Positions 17,054 through 23,268 of a stretch of DNA of 23,268 bases are shown here, one piece after another (the stretch's first letter is position 1; each line of letters opens with the position of its first letter). The translations under genes and the position numbers were made by a program. Origin of the DNA: Rhodobacterales bacterium UBA5972 (GTDB taxonomy: Bacteria; Pseudomonadota; Alphaproteobacteria; Rhodobacterales; Rhodobacteraceae); contig DJBQ01000014.1 of assembly GCA_002430125.1 (NCBI GenBank), forward strand, positions 10,024-33,291, written 5' to 3'. The notes beneath the pieces are model-generated. The model did no database searches, was not told where the DNA came from, and was given only the letters and a program-made list of their open reading frames with translations.

Positions 17054-18241
17054 GTGAAGCTCGGCATTTTATTCTTGGTCTTTGGCTATTTCCTCAGCCA
17101 GTTTTACCGCTCGTTTCTGGCGGTCCTGACACCTGTTCTCAGTGCCGATCTGAATGCAACCACGGCTGATTTATCCTTTGCGTCCGGTATTTGGTTTCTG
17201 ACCTTTGCCGCGATGCAAATTCCGGTTGGCTGGGCGCTTGACCGGTTCGGCCCACGCGTAACATCAGCGTTGATGCTGGCAGTTGGCGGCGGGGGCGGGG
17301 CGGTGGTTTTTGCCATGGCGCAGACGCCCGTTATGATCACTGTGGCAATGGCGCTTTTTGGCGTGGGCGGCGCACCAATTCTGATGGCGTCTTATTATAT
17401 TTTTGCCCGGATGTACCCGCACGCGATGTTTGCGACCCTTGGCGGTGCGATGATCGGCTTTGGCTCGGCTGGAAATCTGGCAGGTTCAGCGCCTTTGGCT
17501 TGGGCCGTGGCTGCCTTTGGCTGGCGCGCAACCATGTGGGGTTTGGCGGCCGCCGCTTTGCTGATCGCTGCGGCGTTGTTGGCAGTGTTACGTGACCCGC
17601 CACGAACCGACGACGAGGCTGCAGCGCAGGGTTCGGTATTCAGTCTTTTTAAGGACCGGAACCTGTTGTTTATATTCCCGATGATGCTGGTCAATTATGC
17701 GGCCGCATCGGGCATTCGTGGGCTTTGGGCCGGGCCTTATCTTGTGGATGTTTTCGCAATGGACAGCGCGGGTATTGGCAATGTCACCTTGGTCATGGCC
17801 AGCGCAATGGCTGCCGGTAATTTTGCGTATGGGCCGCTGGAGCGTTGGGTCGGATCAAAGAAAAAAGTGATCCTGACCACAAATCTGATCGGCGCTGGGC
17901 TGTGTCTGATCCTGTGGGCGCTGCCGGATACATCGTGGATGTTATCGGCAGTACTGTTCACCGGTATTGGGTTTTTTGGCGCAACCTATGCGGTGATTAT
18001 CGCGCATGGGCAGCTGTTTTTGCCGAAACATCTGACTGGCCGTGGCATAACCTTGTTGAACTTGTTTGGCATTGGCGGGGTCGGTCTGACGCAACTGGCC
18101 ACAAGTGCTATGGCCAAAACTGGCACACCTGAATATGCCGCAACGCCCGCCTTTTACAGTGATCTGTTTTTGGTATTCGCCCTGTTCTTGCTGGCCGGAT
18201 GTCTGGTTTATGCTTTTAGTACTGAACGACCAGCGACGTAA
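17054..18241 (+). CDS. MFS transporter
   Basis: The product has 395 residues and about 12 hydrophobic segments. The motif A loop between helices 2 and 3 is seen as GWALDRFGPRV. The N-terminal FGYFLSQFYRSFLAVLTPVLSADL resembles organic-anion (nitrate/oxalate/sugar-acid) type MFS proteins. The start is GTG at 17054 with AGGGG seven bases upstream. It lies 89 bp after the amidase and may be read from the same transcript. It could export a product or import a second substrate; direction and cargo are not visible. Confidence 0.88.
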   Translation: MKLGILFLVFGYFLSQFYRSFLAVLTPVLSADLNATTADLSFASGIWFLTFAAMQIPVGWALDRFGPRVTSALMLAVGGGGGAVVFAMAQTPVMITVAMALFGVGGAPILMASYYIFARMYPHAMFATLGGAMIGFGSAGNLAGSAPLAWAVAAFGWRATMWGLAAAALLIAAALLAVLRDPPRTDDEAAAQGSVFSLFKDRNLLFIFPMMLVNYAAASGIRGLWAGPYLVDVFAMDSAGIGNVTLVMASAMAAGNFAYGPLERWVGSKKKVILTTNLIGAGLCLILWALPDTSWMLSAVLFTGIGFFGATYAVIIAHGQLFLPKHLTGRGITLLNLFGIGGVGLTQLATSAMAKTGTPEYAATPAFYSDLFLVFALFLLAGCLVYAFSTERPAT

Positions 18242-18259
18242 ACGCCGCGCCGGCGAGCA

Positions 18260-18277
18260 GCCTGAATTCGTTCAGGC
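18260..18277. terminator. Hairpin between convergent MFS gene and Hint remnant
   Basis: GCCTGAA and TTCAGGC form a perfect 7-bp stem closed by a TTCG loop. It sits at the convergent end of the MFS gene and overlaps the stop codon of the Hint remnant. There is no T-tract on either side, so it may be a transcript-end structure rather than a classical terminator. Confidence 0.4.
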
Positions 18278-18754
18278 GGATACCGCAAAATGTTCCAGAA
18301 TCGCGCGCGCCTCGTAAGCTTTCAGGACCGGCAGGGCGGCCAAATTGCCGACTGACTGGCGATCGGCAAGCGCCGGGAACAGGGCCAAAACTTCATCCAA
18401 AGCAGACTGGTCAAGTGCTGACTTCACCATTTCGCCGGTATGCGGGCTTTCGCTGGGTGTCCCGTTTGAAAACACAATCTGATGACGATCAAACAGAATG
18501 TGATAATAGCAAACTTCGGTGTCCGCGTTCTTGAAATCGATCGTGATTTTGTCCACAGGATCGCCGGGATGTGCCTTAATCGTGACAACGCCACCGCCAG
18601 AGACTTGAATCGACGCAGTATCGCCTTGCTCGACAAAGTAAGTGCCGTTGCTTTCGATTTTGATGGTGCTAATGCCCAGATCCCGGTCGCTTCTAATGGC
18701 GCAATATTCGGACGTCTTGTGCGATTCAATTCCAAACGAAACGGCATGTGCAAC
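18272..18754 (-). pseudogene. Hint_2-domain remnant (C-terminal part), no valid start
   Basis: The frame is open from 18754 (after a TGA at 18755-18757) to the stop at 18272 and contains no ATG. The only usual start codon is GTG at 18556, which would give 95 residues. The C-terminal segment CYYHILFDRHQIVFSNGTPSES, followed by VLALFPALADRQ and LKAYEARAIL, closely matches the end of Hint_2 (Hedgehog/intein-like) domains common in Rhodobacterales secreted proteins. The expected upstream half with the self-cleaving cysteine (CF-T-GT type motif) is missing. Instead the frame holds a short beta-rich stretch (TYFVEQGDTASIQVSGGG). A small frame starting ATG at 18828 (MTFAVVTPKTG) ends after 16 codons and may be the lost 5' end. 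A truncated or internally deleted gene is the best reading; a GTG-started short protein is possible. Confidence 0.6.
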
Positions 18755-18826
18755 TCAATGGCTGATTTTCGGGAGCGGCTTATCGTATGGGCTGCGACCC
18801 GGTTTTCGGGGTCACAACTGCAAAGG

Positions 18827-20065
18827 TCATACCGCCGTTTTGATCGTGCCGTCCGCCACCCAAGCGTCAAATATTTCCAGCGCTTTATCAGTGAACGCCT
18901 GATCGTTGATGTGGCAGTCAAGCTCGGTGAAATGGATCGGCGGGGTCATCACTTTGCGCATCTCGTCGCAAAACTCGGCCAGCGCCTCCGGATCATGGGC
19001 AGGTTCGCCCGGCCGATCCCATTCTTCGATCCCCTGGGTCGTCAGAATGACATGCGCCGGCGTGGTCGAGGCCCTTATCCGCTTGGCCATTTCACGCGCA
19101 GTCTCGCGCCGTTCATCGGCGTTCAGGGCAGATGATTTGATCAGCCGGTTATGCTCGTGAAACGGGCGATCTTTGTATTGCTCCGGAATTTCCTGCCAGC
19201 CCGCAAAGTCGATCAGATCAAGGCAGCCGGGTGCAATAATTTGCGGAATACCCGCTACCCCGGCGTTCAGCATACGGTCTTCGCCCGAGTTTATCACCGA
19301 CCCCGCCATCAGGTTCCCAAGCTCGGGCAGGGCGAAATCCATCACACAGGCAAAGCCACCGTCGCGCGCAATGCTTTCATATGCCATACCACCCATGCCG
19401 GTTGCGTGGAAAATGGCCACTTCAAAACCGCGCGCTTCCAAGGCGGGTTTCAAGGATTTCATGTACCTCAGGCACGACGAACCCAACGAGGTCATCCCCA
19501 CCACAGGTTTGGCACCAGTGGGCGCTTCCACCGCACGTGCAGCCCCCAGAACCGCACCCGCGGCTTGGCTGAGGGATGCTTTACAGACCGAGTTCAGCCC
19601 GAAAAGCCCACCTGCCCAAAGGATCATCTGAATGTCAGCCGACAACCGGGATGACGGGATGATTGGTGAAAAGCTGACCGTCGAAACGACGTATTTCGGC
19701 ACACCCAACGGCAAAGCCTGACACACATCCAACGCAACATCTGTGCCCATCGTGCCGCCCAAAATCACCACACCATCAAACCTGCCCTCGTCATGCAGGT
19801 TTTTGGCCAACCGGCTGGCCCCATCCGCCATGATTTGCATGGCGGTGTTTTCGTCGCCACCCTCGATGGCGGCTTGGATCGAGCTGCCAGCCGCCCGTGC
19901 CACGTCGTGCTTTGAAATATCAGTCGGCTTTTCCGGATCGCCCAAAACGGAAATATCCATCGTCAGAACGCCGCCACCCATCGCGACCACGCGTTCCGCC
20001 ATATATTCCAGCTCGTCATTTTTGGTGTCATAAGTTCCGACGATCAGGATCGTTTTGTCTGACAT
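18827..20065 (-). CDS. Tm-1-like ATP-binding domain protein (UPF0261)
   Basis: The product has 412 residues and belongs to the UPF0261/Tm-1-like family, named after the tomato Tm-1 resistance protein whose N-terminal domain binds ATP. Typical features are the opening KTILIVGTYDTKNDELEYMAE, GVVILGGTMGTDVALD, GMTSLGSSCLRYM, and the C-terminal AMRS-type block GIPQIIAPGCLDLIDF with FHEHNRLIKSS. The frame extends to 20122, but the ATG at 20065 has GAAGGA seven bases upstream and matches the family start. In many bacteria the partner gene is a TIM-barrel phosphoenolpyruvate-hydrolase-like protein; here it lies 38 bp behind an FGE gene instead. The biochemical role of the bacterial family is not established. 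Confidence 0.9.
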   Translation of the reverse strand: MSDKTILIVGTYDTKNDELEYMAERVVAMGGGVLTMDISVLGDPEKPTDISKHDVARAAGSSIQAAIEGGDENTAMQIMADGASRLAKNLHDEGRFDGVVILGGTMGTDVALDVCQALPLGVPKYVVSTVSFSPIIPSSRLSADIQMILWAGGLFGLNSVCKASLSQAAGAVLGAARAVEAPTGAKPVVGMTSLGSSCLRYMKSLKPALEARGFEVAIFHATGMGGMAYESIARDGGFACVMDFALPELGNLMAGSVINSGEDRMLNAGVAGIPQIIAPGCLDLIDFAGWQEIPEQYKDRPFHEHNRLIKSSALNADERRETAREMAKRIRASTTPAHVILTTQGIEEWDRPGEPAHDPEALAEFCDEMRKVMTPPIHFTELDCHINDQAFTDKALEIFDAWVADGTIKTAV

Positions 20066-20072
20066 TCGTGTA

Positions 20073-20078
20073 TCCTTC
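20073..20078 (-). promoter_or_regulatory. Ribosome binding site setting the Tm-1-like start
   Basis: GAAGGA on the minus strand, seven bases before the ATG at 20065. It lies in the 38-bp gap after the FGE stop and rules against the longer in-frame start at 20122. Confidence 0.65.
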
Positions 20079-20103
20079 TTTTTGAACTGAACCGCGCGCA
20101 ATT

Positions 20104-21063
20104 TCACCCTTCGTCGGGCCAAACCATGCGAAAACCTTGATGGGTCGTTGTACTGTCAGGTGACGTTCCCGAACGCGCTGCGATCCGATAGCGATAGCAA
20201 TATGACCGGTGGCACAAAAAGGACCCCCCTTTGCTGAGCTTATACCCCTTCATCGTGTCCAACCGCCTGCGCACGTGTTTCTTGAGGGACTTGATCCTGT
20301 AAGGATCAGCCGTCCATTCCCAGATATTTCCCACAACGTTATAAAGCCCATATCCGTTCGGCACATACCATTTGGCAGGTGCGGTGGTCGCGAATCCGTC
20401 AACCGCAGTGTTTGCTTTCGGAAACTGCCCCTGCCAGATGTTACAGGGCAGATACGCGGTATCGTCAGGCTCGCGATCACCCCAGGGGAACTTAACCTCG
20501 CCAAGTCCGCCGCGTGCCGCATGTTCCCATTCCGCCTCGGTCGGCAGACGCCCGCCAACCCATTTTGCATAGGCTTGGGCATCATTCCATGAAACCTGAA
20601 CCACCGGATGATCCGGAAACCACGACGCGTCTTCTGTGTTCGGGCCGTTTATATCGCGCCAGTTCGCACCATCAACACGGCGCCACCATTCAACATCGAC
20701 CACACCCTGCGTCGGGCCGATATGTTCCGGCACCTGCGCCCAAAAAACAAAAGACCAACCGAACCGCTCGGCCTCGGTTAGGTATCCTGTGGCGTCGATA
20801 AAGGCACGGAATTGGCGGTTCGTTACGGTCGTCGCTGCCATTCGGAATGGTTTCATATTGACGACACGAACCGGATCTTCGCCATCATCCGGAATGCCGG
20901 GGAGTTGCGTGCCAACGAAGGCCTTCCCACCCGGAATACGAACAGCATCATCAGCAACAAGCAGATTGTGCGGCGTGCTAATAAAGCCAGCTTCTGCGGC
21001 TAAAGCCCCCCCGCGCGGTTGAAAGCCGTTGCAACACCCATTTTCGTCTCGCGCTCCGGTCAT
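20104..21063 (-). CDS. Formylglycine-generating enzyme (SUMF1/FGE family)
   Basis: The product has 319 residues. FGE oxidises a cysteine in type I sulfatases to the catalytic formylglycine. The family fold is visible from IPGGKAFVGTQLPGIPDDGEDP through VSWNDAQAYAKWVGGRLPTEAEWEHAARGG and GNIWEWTADPY. The C-terminal stretch GGSFLCHRSYCYRYRIAARS has both copper-binding cysteines, C284 and C289, with the same 5-residue spacing as human SUMF1 C336/C341, and continues TSPDSTTTHQGFR. This marks a true FGE rather than one of the many catalytically different C-type lectin/SUMF1-like proteins. The N-terminus carries a CC pair (NGCCNGF). No signal peptide; AGGG precedes the start. It is likely co-transcribed with the Tm-1-like gene. 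No sulfatase gene is in the window. Confidence 0.93.
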   Translation of the reverse strand: MTGARDENGCCNGFQPRGGALAAEAGFISTPHNLLVADDAVRIPGGKAFVGTQLPGIPDDGEDPVRVVNMKPFRMAATTVTNRQFRAFIDATGYLTEAERFGWSFVFWAQVPEHIGPTQGVVDVEWWRRVDGANWRDINGPNTEDASWFPDHPVVQVSWNDAQAYAKWVGGRLPTEAEWEHAARGGLGEVKFPWGDREPDDTAYLPCNIWQGQFPKANTAVDGFATTAPAKWYVPNGYGLYNVVGNIWEWTADPYRIKSLKKHVRRRLDTMKGYKLSKGGSFLCHRSYCYRYRIAARSGTSPDSTTTHQGFRMVWPDEG

Positions 21064-21241
21064 CCGACAGACCCTAAGAATAAGCCCGGTTCATGTCCAG
21101 ATATCGCCTGACGAATGTTTGCGCACCAGTTTGGCCGGCAACGCGAATTGGACCGCAGCCAAAATGCAGCCGCCTGCGTAAACGCCGGGGTGAAACACAC
21201 CCAAAGCAATGAAGAATTTCCGGGAAAGGTCCAGAAAGTAC

Positions 21242-21317
21242 TGGCAGGGGTTGGGGGGCTCGAACCCACGACCTACGGTTTTGGAGACCGTCGCTCTACC
21301 AACTGAGCTAAACCCCT
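21242..21317 (-). tRNA. tRNA-Trp (CCA)
   Basis: On the minus strand a 76-base cloverleaf starts AGGGGTTTAGCTCAGTTGGT and ends AACCCCTGCCA. The acceptor stem AGGGGTT/AACCCCT is perfect. The D stem is GCTC/GAGC. The anticodon stem is ACGGT/ACCGT with loop CTCCAAA, anticodon CCA. The variable loop is AGGTC, and the T arm is GTGGG-TTCGAGC-CCCCC with one T-C mismatch at the second pair. The 3' CCA is encoded. In many alphaproteobacteria secE-nusG follow tRNA-Trp; here the 178 bases downstream hold no secE and the next gene is FGE. Confidence 0.96.
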
Positions 21318-21423
21318 ATGGCCGGTACAGGCGGTGACATACGAAACCAAGAAGGCCTTGGCAAGCGCGAAGTGCTTGCTGCCACCGATTGGCAAGCCCC
21401 GCAATCCGGAAATTTCGTCAGCT

Positions 21424-22455
21424 TCAGGCATAGCCGTTTTCAACCAGATAGCGCGCTGCATCGGTGATGGCTTGTTCGACCGGAATGAATTCCATCCCCA
21501 AAATCGCGCGCGCCTTGGAATTGTCGGCCGTTATGTTTTTACCAAGCATCGGCACAATACTTTGCAACGGCTTATCAAACCGCGCCAGCACCCGGATCAG
21601 TAAATTCGGGGCCTGAAGTGTGGGAATGCGCCGTGCCGGATAGGCAGCTTTTAGCACCTTCGCAAAATCGACAAACCACATCGACCCGGAACTGCCGATA
21701 ATGCGCTCGCCGATTGTCGCAGGGTTGCTCAGCGCAGCGACATGCATGGCGGCAATATCGCGGACATCGACAAAATCAAACATCAGTTGCGGCACCATCG
21801 GGTCCTTGCCACGCAATGCCCGCCGCATTACTGCCAGCGAGGTGCCAAAATGCCCGTCCAGCGGCGGGCCAACGACAAAGGACGGGTTAATCGTCGTCAA
21901 CTGCATGCTGGAGTTTTTCGCAACAAACTCCCAAGCCGCACGTTCCGCGAGCGTTTTTGATCTTGCATAGGCCGAGGCATAGGGGCTGGCCGGATCAGTC
22001 CAGTCATCTTCGGTCACAACAGAGATTTCTGGCAGGGGATTGCCATAATTGATTGCAGCCACGGAAGATGTCAGAACCACGCGGTTTCCGCCGGCCGCAG
22101 CAGCAGCCCGCAATGCGCGCAATGTGCCGTCAACTGCCGGGCGGATCAGCACCTGCTGATCATCCGGTTGTGCCATTGGAAATGGCGAAGCCGTGTGCAA
22201 AACCGCGTCAACGCCCTCCATAGCCAGCCCCCAACCGCTGTCGGTCGTCAAATCAAGCGCGGCAAAACTCAGCCGGTTCTCCAAATTATTAGGGTCCACC
22301 AAATGGACCTGCATGGCGGCACGAACCTGATCGGCGCGCGTGGCGTTGCGCACGGAACCACGCACGCGATACCCGGCATCAAGCAATTGCAGTACGATAT
22401 GTTTGGCAATAAATCCCGACGCACCGGTGACGAGAATGGTTTGATCTATCTGCAT
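21424..22455 (-). CDS. NAD(P)-dependent epimerase/reductase, dihydroflavonol-4-reductase-like (extended SDR)
   Basis: The product has 343 residues. The nucleotide-binding motif is TGASGFIAKHI at 10-20, the catalytic serine is in VVLTSSVAA (about 131), and the YxxxK motif is YARSK (Y163, K167). INPSFVVGPPLDG and FVDVRDIAAMHVAAL are typical of extended SDR enzymes of the dihydroflavonol reductase/cinnamyl-CoA reductase-like group, which reduce aldehydes or ketones. The start is supported by AGGCAGG just upstream. It lies 106 bp before the tRNA gene on the same strand and stands alone; substrate unknown. Confidence 0.92.
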   Translation of the reverse strand: MQIDQTILVTGASGFIAKHIVLQLLDAGYRVRGSVRNATRADQVRAAMQVHLVDPNNLENRLSFAALDLTTDSGWGLAMEGVDAVLHTASPFPMAQPDDQQVLIRPAVDGTLRALRAAAAAGGNRVVLTSSVAAINYGNPLPEISVVTEDDWTDPASPYASAYARSKTLAERAAWEFVAKNSSMQLTTINPSFVVGPPLDGHFGTSLAVMRRALRGKDPMVPQLMFDFVDVRDIAAMHVAALSNPATIGERIIGSSGSMWFVDFAKVLKAAYPARRIPTLQAPNLLIRVLARFDKPLQSIVPMLGKNITADNSKARAILGMEFIPVEQAITDAARYLVENGYA

Positions 22456-22937
22456 GGCCTGCCTGTTACGCGCCCGTTTTCAACGTCGGTCTACACGAAC
22501 ATAACCTAATGCCGCAAACCCGGTCAGCCGGATCAGTCGATTCAGGCGGATTTCCGCATACGCCAGTTGGAACTTGTGGTGTCAGCGCCATTTGAACTGC
22601 TAAAAATATTTTGCGTGAATAGCACCAAAAGCAGTCAAAGCACCAGCATCGCATTGTTGTTGTCTTTCAGATAGATAAGCAGATCATCTATATCCTGCTG
22701 CAAGCATCCCACATCGACAGCGCGCGCCATCATTGCTTTGGCTCAGGCCAGTCGCGCAAAACTCTATCAGGGCTGGCATTGCCGCCACAAGATCACATGA
22801 CTCGACGCCGTGACCGCCTGGCATTACGGTCATTTTGCAACGTAAGCGGGAATCGTCGCGCAAGATAAAACCGGTATAACAGGACCGCAATGTCCTGCCT
22901 GCCGACAGTTTCCTGCAATCGCGAAGGGAAATGTCTG
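22456..22937. other. Non-coding stretch between the SDR gene and the right-edge frame
   Basis: These 482 bases hold no frame I would accept as a gene on either strand. The centre (about 22600-22695) is AT-rich and includes an inverted repeat ATAGAT (22671-22676) / ATCTAT (22686-22691). Promoters for the SDR gene (leftward) and the edge gene (rightward) should lie here, but no convincing -35/-10 pair was seen. Confidence 0.5.
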
Positions 22938-23268
22938 ATGTGTATAACACCTAAAAAAACAGGCTGGGTATCCGCGCAGGTACATGTTGGCTCGCCTCCT
23001 AGGGACCCTTCGCCGCTCAGACAGGCCGTCGACGGGCCGAGTTTAGAAGAGATGTTGGCGCCCGAAATTCCAACGCGCCGCCGGGCCAACGCCTTTGTAC
23101 CTCCCGCACCGAAATCGGGTGATTTCGTTGTCCCTAATCCACAACTTTATCACGTTGATCGGGTGTTCATGGATTTCCTCAATCCAGGGAACCAGCAAGG
23201 ATGGAAAATCCATGTCTCCGCGCCGTCAGATTATGAATTGAGCCCGGCATATCGGGGCCTACTTGAGG
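22938..23268 (+). CDS. Unidentified open frame running off the right edge; possible lanthipeptide-synthetase-like N-terminus
   Basis: From the ATG at 22938 a frame stays open for 110 codons to the window end. GAAGGG lies nine bases upstream. The first ~50 residues are proline- and charge-rich and low in conservation signals (PPRDPSPLRQ, EIPTRRRANA). From about residue 70 the sequence looks folded: NPQLYHVDRVFMDFLNPG, then QQGWKIHVSAPSDYELSPAY. GWKIHVSA resembles the GWK(L/I)HVSAT segment found near the N-terminus of class III/IV lanthipeptide synthetases (LanKC/LanL), ahead of their kinase-like domain. This is motif recall only and could be chance. An in-frame alternative start is the ATG around residue 45. 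No precursor peptide was recognised. Confidence 0.5.
   Translation, partial: MCITPKKTGWVSAQVHVGSPPRDPSPLRQAVDGPSLEEMLAPEIPTRRRANAFVPPAPKSGDFVVPNPQLYHVDRVFMDFLNPGNQQGWKIHVSAPSDYELSPAYRGLLE

Noticed and set aside
18424..18921. 165-codon minus-strand frame with arginine/serine-rich product
   Set aside because: Composition is that of an out-of-frame reading; it runs across the Hint remnant and the end of the Tm-1-like gene in another frame.
21060..21269. Minus-strand frame covering the region after tRNA-Trp, tested as a possible secE
   Set aside because: It starts inside the tRNA gene, is not similar to SecE and lacks its single membrane helix pattern.
22931..22954. ATG at 22931 with a good GAAGGG upstream
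   Set aside because: It gives only seven codons (MSDVYNT) before a stop; the ATG at 22938 in the next frame stays open to the edge.
22684..23089. Two overlapping minus-strand frames (88 and 98 codons)
   Set aside because: No family resemblance, no Shine-Dalgarno, cysteine/arginine-rich out-of-frame look, and one opposes the better plus-strand frame at the edge.
1..23268. CRISPR arrays, insertion sequences, integrases, toxin-antitoxin or defence genes
   Set aside because: No regularly spaced repeats, terminal inverted repeats, transposase/recombinase motifs or defence domains were seen on either strand.

Overview
The window looks like a chromosomal segment of a marine-type alphaproteobacterium, most likely Rhodobacterales (Roseobacter group). 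This rests on moderate GC, many FCD-type GntR regulators, TRAP and polyamine-type ABC transport genes, a Hint_2-type fragment typical of that order, and a tRNA-Trp of alphaproteobacterial form. No rRNA, CRISPR array, integrase or insertion sequence was recognised. It is an accessory, catabolism-rich region.

Left part (1-10173): a LysR regulator cut by the window edge converges on a thiamine-diphosphate (TPP) decarboxylase-like gene. That gene is divergent from an FCD-GntR regulator followed by an Asp/Glu racemase-superfamily enzyme. A second FCD-GntR regulator precedes a LigM/DesA-like tetrahydrofolate-dependent O-demethylase and a TRAP transporter gene. The TRAP gene is a chimera: the first ~106 residues are a DctP binding protein and the rest is the C-terminal half of a DctM permease, joined in frame, with the middle of the operon missing. 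Copies of a TTGTATACAA-type palindrome occur in both intergenic regions that precede the GntR genes, suggesting one shared regulon. A TetR regulator and a YtcJ-like amidohydrolase form an overlapping pair on the minus strand and converge on the TRAP fusion.

Middle part (10292-18241): a potA-potB-potC-potD-like ABC importer is followed, after a strong hairpin/T-tract, by a NylB-like serine hydrolase, an amidase-signature enzyme and an MFS transporter. The layout suggests import and hydrolysis of an amine- or amide-containing substrate. A candidate operator (8-bp inverted repeat) lies between tetR and potA.

Right part (18272-23268): a Hint_2 domain remnant, then a minus-strand pair made of a formylglycine-generating enzyme homologue with both active-site cysteines and a Tm-1-like/UPF0261 protein, with no sulfatase in view. 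A tRNA-Trp(CCA) gene and an NAD-dependent epimerase/reductase follow. The last 331 bases hold the start of an open frame that leaves the window and carries a GWKIHVSA motif resembling the N-terminal region of class III/IV lanthipeptide synthetases (low confidence). The most notable points are the DctP-DctM fusion, the shared GntR operator set, the NylB-like/amidase/polyamine-importer cluster and the sulfatase-less FGE pair.
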